Shown here: positions 1-8,159 of the stretch, one piece after another
How positions within the stretch are numbered: the stretch's first letter is position 1
Layout of the letters: every line of letters begins with the position of its first letter
NCBI RefSeq assembly: GCF_018132105.1
Contig: NZ_JWHL01000002.1
Coordinates: 124,001-188,000 of the forward strand
Direction: 5' to 3'
From: Methanocalculus chunghsingensis
GTDB taxonomy: Archaea > Halobacteriota > Methanomicrobia > Methanomicrobiales > Methanocorpusculaceae
DNA: 64,000 nucleotides
Notes under the pieces: model-generated
What the model was told of the DNA's origin: nothing
What the model saw: only the letters and a program-made list of their open reading frames with translations
Database searches by the model: none
Position numbers and translations under genes: made by a program

Positions 1-1011
1 CCCGGAGAGGAGATCAGGACATGTGGATTAATTGGAAAAGTAACTGCAGATCCGCAGAAGGGGACGTTCTCTGCAGTTGCGCCTGCACGAATTCATCTGA
101 GCGTCTTTGACATGAACCGTTTCGCCCCCGGCCATCCCGGCGGTGGCGGACTTGGATTTGCCATCCAGCTGTACTGCCAGGCCGAGGTCTCCTGCACACC
201 GGAAGGCATAGAGGTGGAGCATCCGCGAGCATCCATTATCCGTCATTTCCTTATTGCACTGAGCCGGGCTGTCGGCTATACCGGTGGTTTCCATGTCGTG
301 GCTACTGACCATGGAAAAGAGCATGTTGGTCTTGGATCAACGAGTACCCTTCTCACCGCTGTTGGAAACGCCACAAATGCCGCACTCGGCTCTCCACTTA
401 CAAGCGATCAGATCCGGATGCTTATTGGGAATAACTATGTCGAGGAGACCGAAGGCGGCGATGTCGTCTTTGGATTTGAGACCGGTGTCGGTCCGGCCGT
501 ATCAACACACGGTGGAATCGGGGTGATGGGTGATGCCCTCTCCCTCGTCTACCAGCATCCATTTGCAGAAGGAAAGAACGTCTTCATCGTCATCCCCCCG
601 ACCGGAGTCTCAAGTGCCGGAGAGCACGAGTTCGATCTCCTGATGACGAGGGCCCGGACCCTTGACTACCGGGATCGTGAACTAAAGGTCTATATGATTA
701 TGATGGATCTGATTCCTGCCGTTGAGCGGGGCGATCTTAAAACAATTGGCGACATCATGTGGGAGATTGAGTTCCGGGGATCAAAGCGGGCAGAGGTGGA
801 GCATCACAGCTTCGCGCTCTATGAGTACATGAGCCGGCTCCGGGAAGCCGGCCTTGAGTTTGTTGCAATGAGTTCGGTTGGTCCGGCAATCGCCATCATT
901 ACTGAGAAGAGCAGGAAAGATATGGATTCTATCGTCACCCCCCTCGGTCTTGAGATCGCAGTTGATGCTGCCGTTGATAACCAGGGTGTGCAGGTGATCC
1001 CTCCTGCCTGA
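1..1011 (+). CDS. GHMP-kinase superfamily protein, beta-RFAP synthase-like (5'-truncated by window edge)
   Basis: The frame is open from base 1, and the first in-frame ATG (112) lies inside conserved sequence (ARIHLSVFDMNRFAPG, then a GGGGLG turn). No other start codon lies upstream in the window, so the true start is probably outside it. GHMP hallmarks are the glycine/serine loop HVGLGSTSTLL near 325-357 and a C-terminal SSVGPAIAI segment. Family knowledge: the archaeal COG1907 group includes beta-ribofuranosylaminobenzene 5'-phosphate synthase, which makes the first committed intermediate of methanopterin by joining p-hydroxybenzoate or p-aminobenzoate with PRPP. The exact substrate is inferred from family membership only; a different archaeal small-molecule kinase is possible. 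It is followed by a divergent-function stress gene after a 59-bp gap. Confidence 0.7.
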   Translation, partial: PGEEIRTCGLIGKVTADPQKGTFSAVAPARIHLSVFDMNRFAPGHPGGGGLGFAIQLYCQAEVSCTPEGIEVEHPRASIIRHFLIALSRAVGYTGGFHVVATDHGKEHVGLGSTSTLLTAVGNATNAALGSPLTSDQIRMLIGNNYVEETEGGDVVFGFETGVGPAVSTHGGIGVMGDALSLVYQHPFAEGKNVFIVIPPTGVSSAGEHEFDLLMTRARTLDYRDRELKVYMIMMDLIPAVERGDLKTIGDIMWEIEFRGSKRAEVEHHSFALYEYMSRLREAGLEFVAMSSVGPAIAIITEKSRKDMDSIVTPLGLEIAVDAAVDNQGVQVIPPA

Positions 1012-1070
1012 GGATCGAACCGTACAGGTTTATCATCCTTCCTGTCTCTTTTCTCCATTGAGTACGTACT

Positions 1071-2312
1071 ATGCGGATACTCATACCAACAGATTGTTCT
1101 GAGTATGCAGATGCCGGTCTCGATATGGCTTCTGAGATTCCGGGTGTTGATGATATCCTCCTCCTCCACATCCCGGAAGAGGAGATAACGCCCGCTATCA
1201 CTGAAAAACTTGAGGAGCGATGTCGGCGCCTTCGATCCACTGATATACGCACCCGATACAGAATAGTGGCGAGGAGTCAGGGGAAGATAGCTGACATGAT
1301 CAGATCCGTTGCCGAGGAGGAGCGGATCAACACCATCGTCGTCGGGGCACGAGGGCGGGGAAGAATAGAGAAGTACTTCCTCGGTTCTGTATCAGATGAT
1401 CTCCTCCTCCATGTGAGCCGGGATCTCCTGATCATGCGCTATATCCGGGGTCGTATGCATGATGATCGTCCCGGCCTCTTCTCCCGTATCCTTGTACCCA
1501 TTGAGCTCTCTACAATATCCTATGAGATCCTCGCCTTCATCAGGTCTCTCGGTCTCAGCAGTCATGTCCTTCTTCTCCATGTCGTCCGATCCGATGATCC
1601 CGCTCTCCTTGATGATGCGAGGGATCGCCTCAACGATGCAGCGGATCTCCTGAAGGGTGACGCGGGCGGACCATCAGTATCCGTCCTCCTTCGTCGTGGC
1701 AACCGGATCGAATCGATCCTCTCGGTTGCTGAGAGCCATGCGATGAGCATAATTGTCATCGCCCGGTTTGGGCATCTCGATTACCTGAAGAAGGCGATAA
1801 TTGGAGAGACTGTTGCAGGTGTTGCAGCCAGAGCTGATATACCGGTCTATATCCGTTATCCAGAGATCAATCTCAGGGTTGATGCCAGAGAGCTGAATGC
1901 AGATGAGTTTATTCATGCTGAAGAGCTCTGGAAAAGATATCACCAACAGACCGGAGATCCGGCGAGTGATCGCATCTTTGGGACCTTTGCAGAGGGCATC
2001 CTCGTTGCGGTCGCCCGTTGCCGCCGCCATCCTGATGGTGATGAAGTGGATGCCGTCTTCACCCCGGAGGGGTACCGTGGGCATGGGTTTGCCCGGCATG
2101 CAGTCGGGGCCCTGATCGAGGCATGCAGGGATAATTATCTCTACATGCACTCAACTATCGCTCTGGTTGCGTTCTATCGCCGGTATGGGTTTGTGGAAAT
2201 TCCGGAAGAAGAACTACCCCCCTCGATCAGGAGAAGATATGCCTTTGCCCTTGGTAATCTGAAGGGGGCAGGGGTGGTTCCGATGATGCGAAGCCCGGAC
2301 GAATCAGAGTGA
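1071..2312 (+). CDS. Tandem universal stress protein domains fused to a GNAT acetyltransferase domain
   Basis: 413 aa. Residues about 1-125 form a Usp domain with a complete ATP-binding motif of the form G-x2-G-x9-G-S (starting GARGRG). Residues about 137-265 form a second Usp domain in which the corresponding motif is degenerate (ARFGHL, first Gly lost). Residues about 270-400 look like a GNAT N-acetyltransferase: the acetyl-CoA loop is GYRGHGFARHAV and a later FYRRYGFVEI block matches the conserved C-terminal strand-turn. The likely role is stress sensing by nucleotide binding coupled to acetylation; the acetylation target is unknown. The stop overlaps the 3' end of the convergent pyrophosphatase gene by 9 bp. 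A TATA-like GTTTAT near 1028 lies about 40 bp upstream. Confidence 0.8.
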   Translation: MRILIPTDCSEYADAGLDMASEIPGVDDILLLHIPEEEITPAITEKLEERCRRLRSTDIRTRYRIVARSQGKIADMIRSVAEEERINTIVVGARGRGRIEKYFLGSVSDDLLLHVSRDLLIMRYIRGRMHDDRPGLFSRILVPIELSTISYEILAFIRSLGLSSHVLLLHVVRSDDPALLDDARDRLNDAADLLKGDAGGPSVSVLLRRGNRIESILSVAESHAMSIIVIARFGHLDYLKKAIIGETVAGVAARADIPVYIRYPEINLRVDARELNADEFIHAEELWKRYHQQTGDPASDRIFGTFAEGILVAVARCRRHPDGDEVDAVFTPEGYRGHGFARHAVGALIEACRDNYLYMHSTIALVAFYRRYGFVEIPEEELPPSIRRRYAFALGNLKGAGVVPMMRSPDESE

Positions 2313-3920
2313 CCTGATCATCTGCCCGAATCTCGGAAGGAAGTCCTTCTTTCGTGACATCACACCCTCAAGCCGGACGGGTTGTGTATCGATATGCAGA
2401 CGCTGAAGAGTCATATCATCTGCGGCGACGAAGAGATCACTCCCATTTTCAAAGACACAGGTAATCAGTACGGCGACGATGTCCACATCAAGCTGTTCCC
2501 GAATCTCCGGGAGGATCTTCTGAATTTCTTCTGCATGTATAGACGAGAAATCCTCTGATGGAACCATCACCTGAGAGATGACAACCTCCTTGGAGAAGAG
2601 TGTATATCGCTTGGTATCTTTCTTGAGAAGTTCTTCGATCGAATATTCTGAGAGCTCCATCCCCTCCTGAAAGAGCTTCATCCCAAAATCAATCGGTTCT
2701 ATCCCTGTTATCTCAGAGAGATATGAGACCATCTCCTCATCTTTTGTCGTTGTCGTTGACATCTTCAGTCCGAGTGTGTCTGAGAGGACACCGGCAAGGA
2801 GGAGCCCGGCAATCTTCTCGGGGATTTGTATTCCGGAATCCCGATAGATAGATGCGACGATCGTTGAGGTTGATCCGACTGGTTCCATCACAAAACGAAT
2901 CGGCTTGAGTGTGGTCATTGCTCCAAGCCGGTGATGATCGATAATCTCCAAAATCTCGGCATGCTCGATTCCATCCACCGCCTGACTGTATTCGTTATGA
3001 TCAAGGAGGATAACCGCTTTCTGAATCTCCTCCATCAGGGTGTTGCGGGATATCATCCCGATGAGTTTGTTCTCCTCATCAACAATACAGGCCGTACGAT
3101 ATCGTGAATTGCTGACGAGCTGCTTGACATAATCGAGACCGTCGTCGGTATGGACCACCGGTACATCGGTGGCCATCACCTGGGATGCAGGGAGAGAGAG
3201 ATTGATCATCTTGGCAACACCGAATGCATCGAGTTTCGTTGAGAGGAGTGATACCCCCCGTTGTGTCGCCGCATTGATCACGCGCTCCCCAAGCGGGGCG
3301 TCATCTGCGATGATCAGAACTGCAATTCCTGCTGAGATAAGTGCCAGCTGGGAGGGTTCATTATCTCCGACGATTGCGATATCATCTTCGGTGAGGCGGG
3401 AGAGGGTGACATGGAGTGCGTCGATCGATATATAGACATTCCCTTCAATGATCTCCTTCTTTCTGACGACGATATTTGCATCAAGAATCCGTGCCAATGT
3501 ATCGAGAGGTATTGGCGATACAGAGAGATGCTCGACCCGGGTACGCCTGACATACGCCTTGGAAAGGCCGTGTTCAGAGACGAGTCCGGCAAGGCGCCCC
3601 TCCTCATCGATGATCGGGATGTTTCTCAGATCATGTTCATCCATCATCTCGACAACATCGATCGTCGGAACATCCATCCCGGCATTCAATGTGTAGGTGA
3701 ATGGAATATCCGCCACCGTCGGCTCGACCGACTCTATAAAGGCTGGTGGTTCAACCCCGAAGTGTGAGAGGACAAACTCCGTCTCCGGGTTCATATCACC
3801 ACATCGTGCAGGGATATATCTCCCAGGTTCAAGTTCGTTCAGATATGCCGCATATCCGATAACACTGCAGATACTATCCGTATCCGGGTTCTTATGTCCG
3901 ATAACATAGACACTGTTCAT
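2304..3920 (-). CDS. ppaC: Manganese-dependent inorganic pyrophosphatase with CBS-DRTGG regulatory insert
   Basis: 538 aa, against about 310 for an unregulated family II PPase. The N-terminal GHKNPDTDSI motif and the later DHH motif (in EIIDHHRLGAM) are metal ligands of the DHH phosphoesterase fold. Between them, from roughly residue 70 to 300, lies an insert with two CBS domains (one containing DLRNIPIIDEEGRLAGLVS, the other SRYRTACIVDEENKLIGMIS) around a DRTGG-like domain. The C-terminal DHHA2 domain closes the active site. The enzyme hydrolyses cytosolic pyrophosphate to phosphate and so drives biosynthesis. In characterised CBS-PPases the insert binds adenine nucleotides (AMP/ADP inhibit) and diadenosine polyphosphates (activate). 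ATG start at 3920. Confidence 0.96.
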   Translation of the reverse strand: MNSVYVIGHKNPDTDSICSVIGYAAYLNELEPGRYIPARCGDMNPETEFVLSHFGVEPPAFIESVEPTVADIPFTYTLNAGMDVPTIDVVEMMDEHDLRNIPIIDEEGRLAGLVSEHGLSKAYVRRTRVEHLSVSPIPLDTLARILDANIVVRKKEIIEGNVYISIDALHVTLSRLTEDDIAIVGDNEPSQLALISAGIAVLIIADDAPLGERVINAATQRGVSLLSTKLDAFGVAKMINLSLPASQVMATDVPVVHTDDGLDYVKQLVSNSRYRTACIVDEENKLIGMISRNTLMEEIQKAVILLDHNEYSQAVDGIEHAEILEIIDHHRLGAMTTLKPIRFVMEPVGSTSTIVASIYRDSGIQIPEKIAGLLLAGVLSDTLGLKMSTTTTKDEEMVSYLSEITGIEPIDFGMKLFQEGMELSEYSIEELLKKDTKRYTLFSKEVVISQVMVPSEDFSSIHAEEIQKILPEIREQLDVDIVAVLITCVFENGSDLFVAADDMTLQRLHIDTQPVRLEGVMSRKKDFLPRFGQMIRSL

Positions 3921-4060
3921 AGAAAGCTCCCTTCTCTCTCCATATTTAGGGTTGGTAGATCTCTTCTCACTCTCCGGTGATATTCTTTCCCCTGAGGATA
4001 GCCTGATTTGAAGAGGAATCTTTATCCCGCTCCTTCCCTGATACAGAGAGATGAGATCAG

Positions 4061-5110
4061 ATGAGTAGCGATGAAACCGTAGCCAGAGAAGAGAAGAGCC
4101 ATCCGCCCTGTATCGGATTTCATAATGAATTTGAAAAGATTCAGGAGATTATCAGCATGCACCGGTCCGGTACAAAACAAAATGTTGCGATTCTCGGTCT
4201 CCCATACTCCGGCAGAAGCACACTTCTGACAACCCTCAGGGAAGAATATAAGGACTCCTCGTACTTCGTTGAATACGGTTCATGGATCACAAAGAAACGT
4301 AAGCTGCTCGAATCCCGCTACTCTCAACCCATCGTCTTTATAGACGGGTGCCAGTATCTCTTCTCCCGTCGGATCGGTGGCTTCTCGGTCCTCGATGATT
4401 TCCTCGAAGAGGTCGCCTCCTCCTCCTCTCTCTTTATAACGACCTGGAACCTGTATGCCTGGAACTATATCAGGCGGGTTCGGGAGGTGGAACGTTTCTT
4501 TCCAAAGATCATCAGACTTCCTCCTCTCTCTGATACCGAGATGCGGCAGTGTATTCTGAAAGACTATACTGAAGCCGAGCTCCAGTTCATCGGAGATGTG
4601 GATATTGAATTGCCGTCCCTGCTCAGATTTACCCCATATCCGGTGAAGCTTCCATGGAAGAGCGAACCTGTCGAGCTGCCTCTTCCCAGGGTCAATATCG
4701 ATCGGGTATCGTTGAGACGGCATAAGAAGGAGATGAATCTCTCAGATGAGGAGCTTGTATTTCAGAAGATAACAAAGATGGCAGGTGGCAACCCTGGTGT
4801 TGGAAAAGCCATCTGGAAGAAGAGTTTTGAGTATCCGACCGTGAACCTCAAGGACTATACACCCATGCGGATGCCTGATCCACTCCTTCGAAATGATGCT
4901 TTCATCCTTGGTATCATCGCTATGACCGGCAGTATTACACGTGAGGAACTGGAGGAGGCGGCAGGGGGGGAATATCCAATCTGCCCGACCCTCTATCGTC
5001 TCCTCTCTCTTGAGGTCATTATGAAGGTTAATGGAGGGTACCAGATCTATCCGGAAGCGCTCCTTCTTGTGAATGAAATGCTTCTGAAACTACGGATCTT
5101 CTGGGAGTGA
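4061..5110 (+). CDS. Archaeal AAA/STAND-like ATPase with winged-helix C-terminus and altered Walker A
   Basis: 349 aa. The P-loop region at residues 46-54 reads GLPYSGRST, so the invariant Walker A lysine is arginine (AGA at 4214-4216). The Walker B-like strand PIVFIDGCQYLF (about residue 90) has Asp followed by Gly, not the usual catalytic acidic pair. A C-terminal segment of about 75 residues (TGSITREELEEAAGG onward) resembles a winged helix. The overall layout resembles the archaeal ATPase family PF01637-type proteins. The two substitutions suggest nucleotide binding without normal hydrolysis. It overlaps the downstream MscS gene by 4 bp (GTGA), so the two are probably co-translated. Specific role unknown. 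Confidence 0.65.
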   Translation: MSSDETVAREEKSHPPCIGFHNEFEKIQEIISMHRSGTKQNVAILGLPYSGRSTLLTTLREEYKDSSYFVEYGSWITKKRKLLESRYSQPIVFIDGCQYLFSRRIGGFSVLDDFLEEVASSSSLFITTWNLYAWNYIRRVREVERFFPKIIRLPPLSDTEMRQCILKDYTEAELQFIGDVDIELPSLLRFTPYPVKLPWKSEPVELPLPRVNIDRVSLRRHKKEMNLSDEELVFQKITKMAGGNPGVGKAIWKKSFEYPTVNLKDYTPMRMPDPLLRNDAFILGIIAMTGSITREELEEAAGGEYPICPTLYRLLSLEVIMKVNGGYQIYPEALLLVNEMLLKLRIFWE

Positions 5111-5922
5111 GAATGATGGTCGATACACAGCTTGCTGAGATTTATGACGAGATCATCCCCCTTCTCATCGATGCCGTCGTCATCTTCATCATCGCTTATC
5201 TGCTTGCCAGAGTGATCAGTTTTATTCTCATCCGTACCTCGGAGTTCTTCGGCCACGCACGGATTGGTGTCCGGATGATCGTTCCGATACTCAACATCCT
5301 CATCTACACAGTCGCCATCATGATCGTGATCCAGCGTGTGTTGACGCTCTCGACCATTGAGCTGGTCGCCTTCTCCGGTCTCTTCGGTGCGGCGATCGGT
5401 TTTGGCCTGAAGGATGCCTTTGCAAATGTCATTGGGGGGGTGATCATCGCCTTCCAGAAACCATTCAGGATAGGAGATCGGATCAAAATGGGGGAGTATT
5501 ATGGTGAGGTGGTGGAGCTTGGCCTCATCGATACCCGGATCATTACCCCTGATGACAGTTACGTCACCATACCAAACCACAAGATCTTCACTCAGAGCGT
5601 CGCAAGTGCCAATGCCGGCAAGACCGAGATGCAGGTTGTTGTGGATGTCTTTATCGATCATACCGCGGATATCGCCAGGGCGATCGAGATCTTCAAGGAC
5701 GCCATCGTCACATCCCGGCATGTGTATATCACAGACGCCTGCTTTTATACGATCCTTACTGAAAACAAAATGTACAGTGTCCGGCTCCGGGCACGGGCAT
5801 ATGTCTGGGATCTCCGCGATGAGTTCGAATGCAAAGCAGAGATATCACGAAGGACAAAAACAGCATTTCAGGAGGCAGGAATTTACCCTCCCCGGCTCTT
5901 TTCGGGTGATCAAAACGCGTAA
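5107..5922 (+). CDS. mscS: MscS-family mechanosensitive ion channel
   Basis: 271 aa. Three hydrophobic segments lie at about residues 14-40, 55-78 and 85-115. The last carries the Gly/Ala-rich pore helix pattern of MscS (FSGLFGAAIGFGLKDAFANV). It is followed by the conserved beta-domain entry FRIGDRIKMGEYYGEVVELG and the NHKIFTQSV strand. It releases small osmolytes when membrane tension rises. The GTG at 5107 overlaps the previous stop; ATGs at 5113 and 5116 are alternatives. The gene pairs with the ATPase upstream and converges on the flavoprotein gene, separated by a strong hairpin. Confidence 0.9.
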   Translation: MRMMVDTQLAEIYDEIIPLLIDAVVIFIIAYLLARVISFILIRTSEFFGHARIGVRMIVPILNILIYTVAIMIVIQRVLTLSTIELVAFSGLFGAAIGFGLKDAFANVIGGVIIAFQKPFRIGDRIKMGEYYGEVVELGLIDTRIITPDDSYVTIPNHKIFTQSVASANAGKTEMQVVVDVFIDHTADIARAIEIFKDAIVTSRHVYITDACFYTILTENKMYSVRLRARAYVWDLRDEFECKAEISRRTKTAFQEAGIYPPRLFSGDQNA

Positions 5923-5927
5923 AAAGG

Positions 5928-5953
5928 GGATGCTTACTCCTCAGTAAGCATCC
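5928..5953 (-). terminator. Hairpin terminator-like element between mscS and the gltA-like gene
   Basis: Perfect 11-bp stem (GGATGCTTACT / AGTAAGCATCC) with a 4-nt loop, at 5928-5953. On the minus strand it is followed after two C residues by TTTTT (5921-5925), the form of a bacterial intrinsic terminator. The stem includes the last codons and stop of the minus-strand flavoprotein gene. Direct observation; terminating activity is inferred. Confidence 0.6.
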
Positions 5954-7277
5954 GGCAGACGGCATCAGCTGCCGTCTTTGCCGCACCCATTGCGAGAATG
6001 ACGGTTGCAGCACCTGTTGCAACATCGCCTGCGGCATAGATCTTCGGAACAGTCGTCTTCCCCGACTCATCAACCAACAGGTTTCCTTTCTTCTCACGGA
6101 CAAGCCCCTCGATCATCCTGATGAGGAGCGGATTCGGACTCTGGCCGATGGCCTCGATGACAACGTCGGCGGGGATGATGTACTCGCTGCCCGGAATCGG
6201 CTTTGCTGAAGGCCGCCCGGAGTCATCAAGCTCGCACATATCCATCGATACGACCTCAACACCGGTAACGGTTCCTTCTCCAAGAATCCTGGTCGGGTTT
6301 GTGCAGCAGAGGAATCTGATCCCCTCCTCTTCTGCATGGTGTGCCTCAACCAGACGTGCCGGCATATCCTCCCTTCGCCGCCGGTAGACGAGGGTGACAT
6401 CGGCCCCCATCCTCTTTGCGACGCGGGCGGCATCCATCGCGACGTTTCCGCCACCTATGACGACGACCGACCGCCCTTTCTTCACCGGGGTGTCATGATG
6501 GGGGAACGCATCTGCATGGAGAAGATTGACCCGTGTCAGGAATTCGTTGGCTGAGTAGACACCGATCTGGTTCTCCCCCGGGATCCCCATAAATGCAGGG
6601 AGGCCTGCGCCAGTTGCAAGGATGATCGCGTCATAACTGAGGAGTTCTTCCACAGGCAGGCTTCTGCCGACGAGATAATTCGTCCTGATCTCAACTCCAA
6701 GACGTTTCACCTCAGAAATCTCAGCCTGGACAACCTCCTTTGGAAGCCGGAACTCCGGGATGCCATAGGTGAGGACGCCGCCAGGCTCATGGAACGCCTC
6801 GAAGATGGTCACCGAAAAGCCGTTTCTGGCAAGCTCTGCTGCGGCGGTGAGGCCGGCAGGCCCTGATCCGACGACCGCAATCCTCTCGGATCTCTTCTCA
6901 GCAAGCTCCGGGATCTCGATCCCGTTCTCACGCTCCCAGTCCGCAAGGAACCGCTCAAGCGACCCGATCGCGATCGGTTTATCCTTGACACCAAGGATAC
7001 ATTCCCCTTCACACTGGACCTCCTGAGGACAGACACGGCCGCAGACGGCGGGAAGCATATTGCTCTCCTTGATGATTCCTATTGCGGAACGGAAATCTCC
7101 ATCCTCGATACAGCGGATGAATCCGGGAATATCGATACCGACCGGGCAGCCATCGACGCATGCCGGTTTTTTGCACTGAAGGCATCGTGCAGCCTCAGCT
7201 ATCGCCTCTTCAGCCGGGATTCCGCTATCGACCTCTTCAAAGTCATGTACCCTGAGATCAGCCGGACGATCTGACAT
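5934..7277 (-). CDS. NAD(P)H/glutamate-synthase-type flavoprotein (GltA/NfnB/SudA family)
   Basis: About 447 aa from the ATG at 7277, which overlaps the upstream stop as TGATG; an upstream in-frame start at 7301 is less likely. An N-terminal region carries two cysteine clusters for [4Fe-4S] centres (CLQCKKPACVDGCPVG and CGRVCPQEVQCEGEC). FAD-binding (VVGSGPAGLTAAAELA) and NADPH-binding (VVIGGGNVAMDAARVA) Rossmann motifs follow, then the GD motif YAAGDVATGAATV. Families of this build are homomeric glutamate synthases, sulfide dehydrogenase subunit A and the large subunit of the bifurcating ferredoxin:NADP oxidoreductase NfnAB. The adjacent small subunit makes NfnB/SudA the best reading. Soluble, cytoplasmic. 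Confidence 0.88.
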   Translation of the reverse strand: MSDRPADLRVHDFEEVDSGIPAEEAIAEAARCLQCKKPACVDGCPVGIDIPGFIRCIEDGDFRSAIGIIKESNMLPAVCGRVCPQEVQCEGECILGVKDKPIAIGSLERFLADWERENGIEIPELAEKRSERIAVVGSGPAGLTAAAELARNGFSVTIFEAFHEPGGVLTYGIPEFRLPKEVVQAEISEVKRLGVEIRTNYLVGRSLPVEELLSYDAIILATGAGLPAFMGIPGENQIGVYSANEFLTRVNLLHADAFPHHDTPVKKGRSVVVIGGGNVAMDAARVAKRMGADVTLVYRRRREDMPARLVEAHHAEEEGIRFLCCTNPTRILGEGTVTGVEVVSMDMCELDDSGRPSAKPIPGSEYIIPADVVIEAIGQSPNPLLIRMIEGLVREKKGNLLVDESGKTTVPKIYAAGDVATGAATVILAMGAAKTAADAVCRMLTEE

Positions 7278-8113
7278 CAGTGGTGCCCCCCACAGCCGCA
7301 ACCCCCTGTATGGTGGGCAGCGGACTCCTTCTCTTCATCAGTATAGAACCGCTGGCGGCTCATCAGGAGATCGAAATTAACCTCATGCGCATCAAACTCA
7401 GGCCCGTCAACACAGGCAAACCGTGTCTCTCCACCGACGACGACCCGGCAGGAGCCGCACATCCCGGTACCATCGACCATAATCGGGTTTAACGAGACAA
7501 ATGTCCTGATCCCGAATGGTTTTGTCACGCCTGAGGTGACCTTCATCATGATGGCAGGGCCGATCACCCAGACAGCATCCGGTGGCCTCGTCTCGCAGAT
7601 CTCCTTGAGTGGACCGGCTGCAAACCCCTTGATTCCATAGGATCCATCATCTGTTGTGATGATCAACTCGTCACAGACCGATTGCATCTCATCTTCAAGG
7701 ATAAGCAGATCCTTGTTCCGTGCACCGATGATCCCGATGACGGTATTACCCGCCGTCTTCAGGGCCTTTGCGATGATCGGAAGGCAGGCGATACCAACGC
7801 CCCCGCCGACGAGAACGCAGGTTCCATATCGCTTCACCTCGGTCGGCTGGCCGAGAGGGCCGACGACATCAAGGATGGTATCTCCTTTCTTCAGTGCAGC
7901 GAGCTTTCGTGTCGTCGTCCCGACGGTCATAAAGATGATCCTGACGAGATCGCCATCCACCCCGGAGATGGTCAGCGGGATTCGCTCTCCTGTCTCATCA
8001 ATTCGGAGCACAAGAAACTGGCCTGCTTCTGCATGCCTGCTGACATGGGGCGCCGATATCCATGCCTCATATACATTCTCCGCAAGCGCGGATGCTGCTG
8101 TTATCGTGTACAA
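7277..8113 (-). CDS. Ferredoxin-NADP reductase-like subunit (NfnA/SudB family)
   Basis: 278 aa with a TTG start at 8113, preceded by GGAG 8 nt upstream; no ATG is better placed. The N-terminal FAD domain contains ERIPLTISGVDGD, followed by an NAD-binding domain (VLVGGGVGIACLP). Near the C-terminus GMCGSCRVVVGGE plus a later Cys forms the [2Fe-2S] site typical of PyrK/NfnA/SudB proteins. The very end is a Cys/Gly/His tail (GGCGCGGHH), which could bind metal. It pairs with the downstream flavoprotein in a 1-nt overlap, so a heterodimeric NADPH-ferredoxin (or sulfide/polysulfide) oxidoreductase is expected. Bifurcation cannot be shown from sequence alone. Confidence 0.88.
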   Translation of the reverse strand: MYTITAASALAENVYEAWISAPHVSRHAEAGQFLVLRIDETGERIPLTISGVDGDLVRIIFMTVGTTTRKLAALKKGDTILDVVGPLGQPTEVKRYGTCVLVGGGVGIACLPIIAKALKTAGNTVIGIIGARNKDLLILEDEMQSVCDELIITTDDGSYGIKGFAAGPLKEICETRPPDAVWVIGPAIMMKVTSGVTKPFGIRTFVSLNPIMVDGTGMCGSCRVVVGGETRFACVDGPEFDAHEVNFDLLMSRQRFYTDEEKESAAHHTGGCGCGGHH

Positions 8114-8159
8114 ATTAACATCTCCGAAATACCCAGAAATAATCTCGTATATATTGTTC

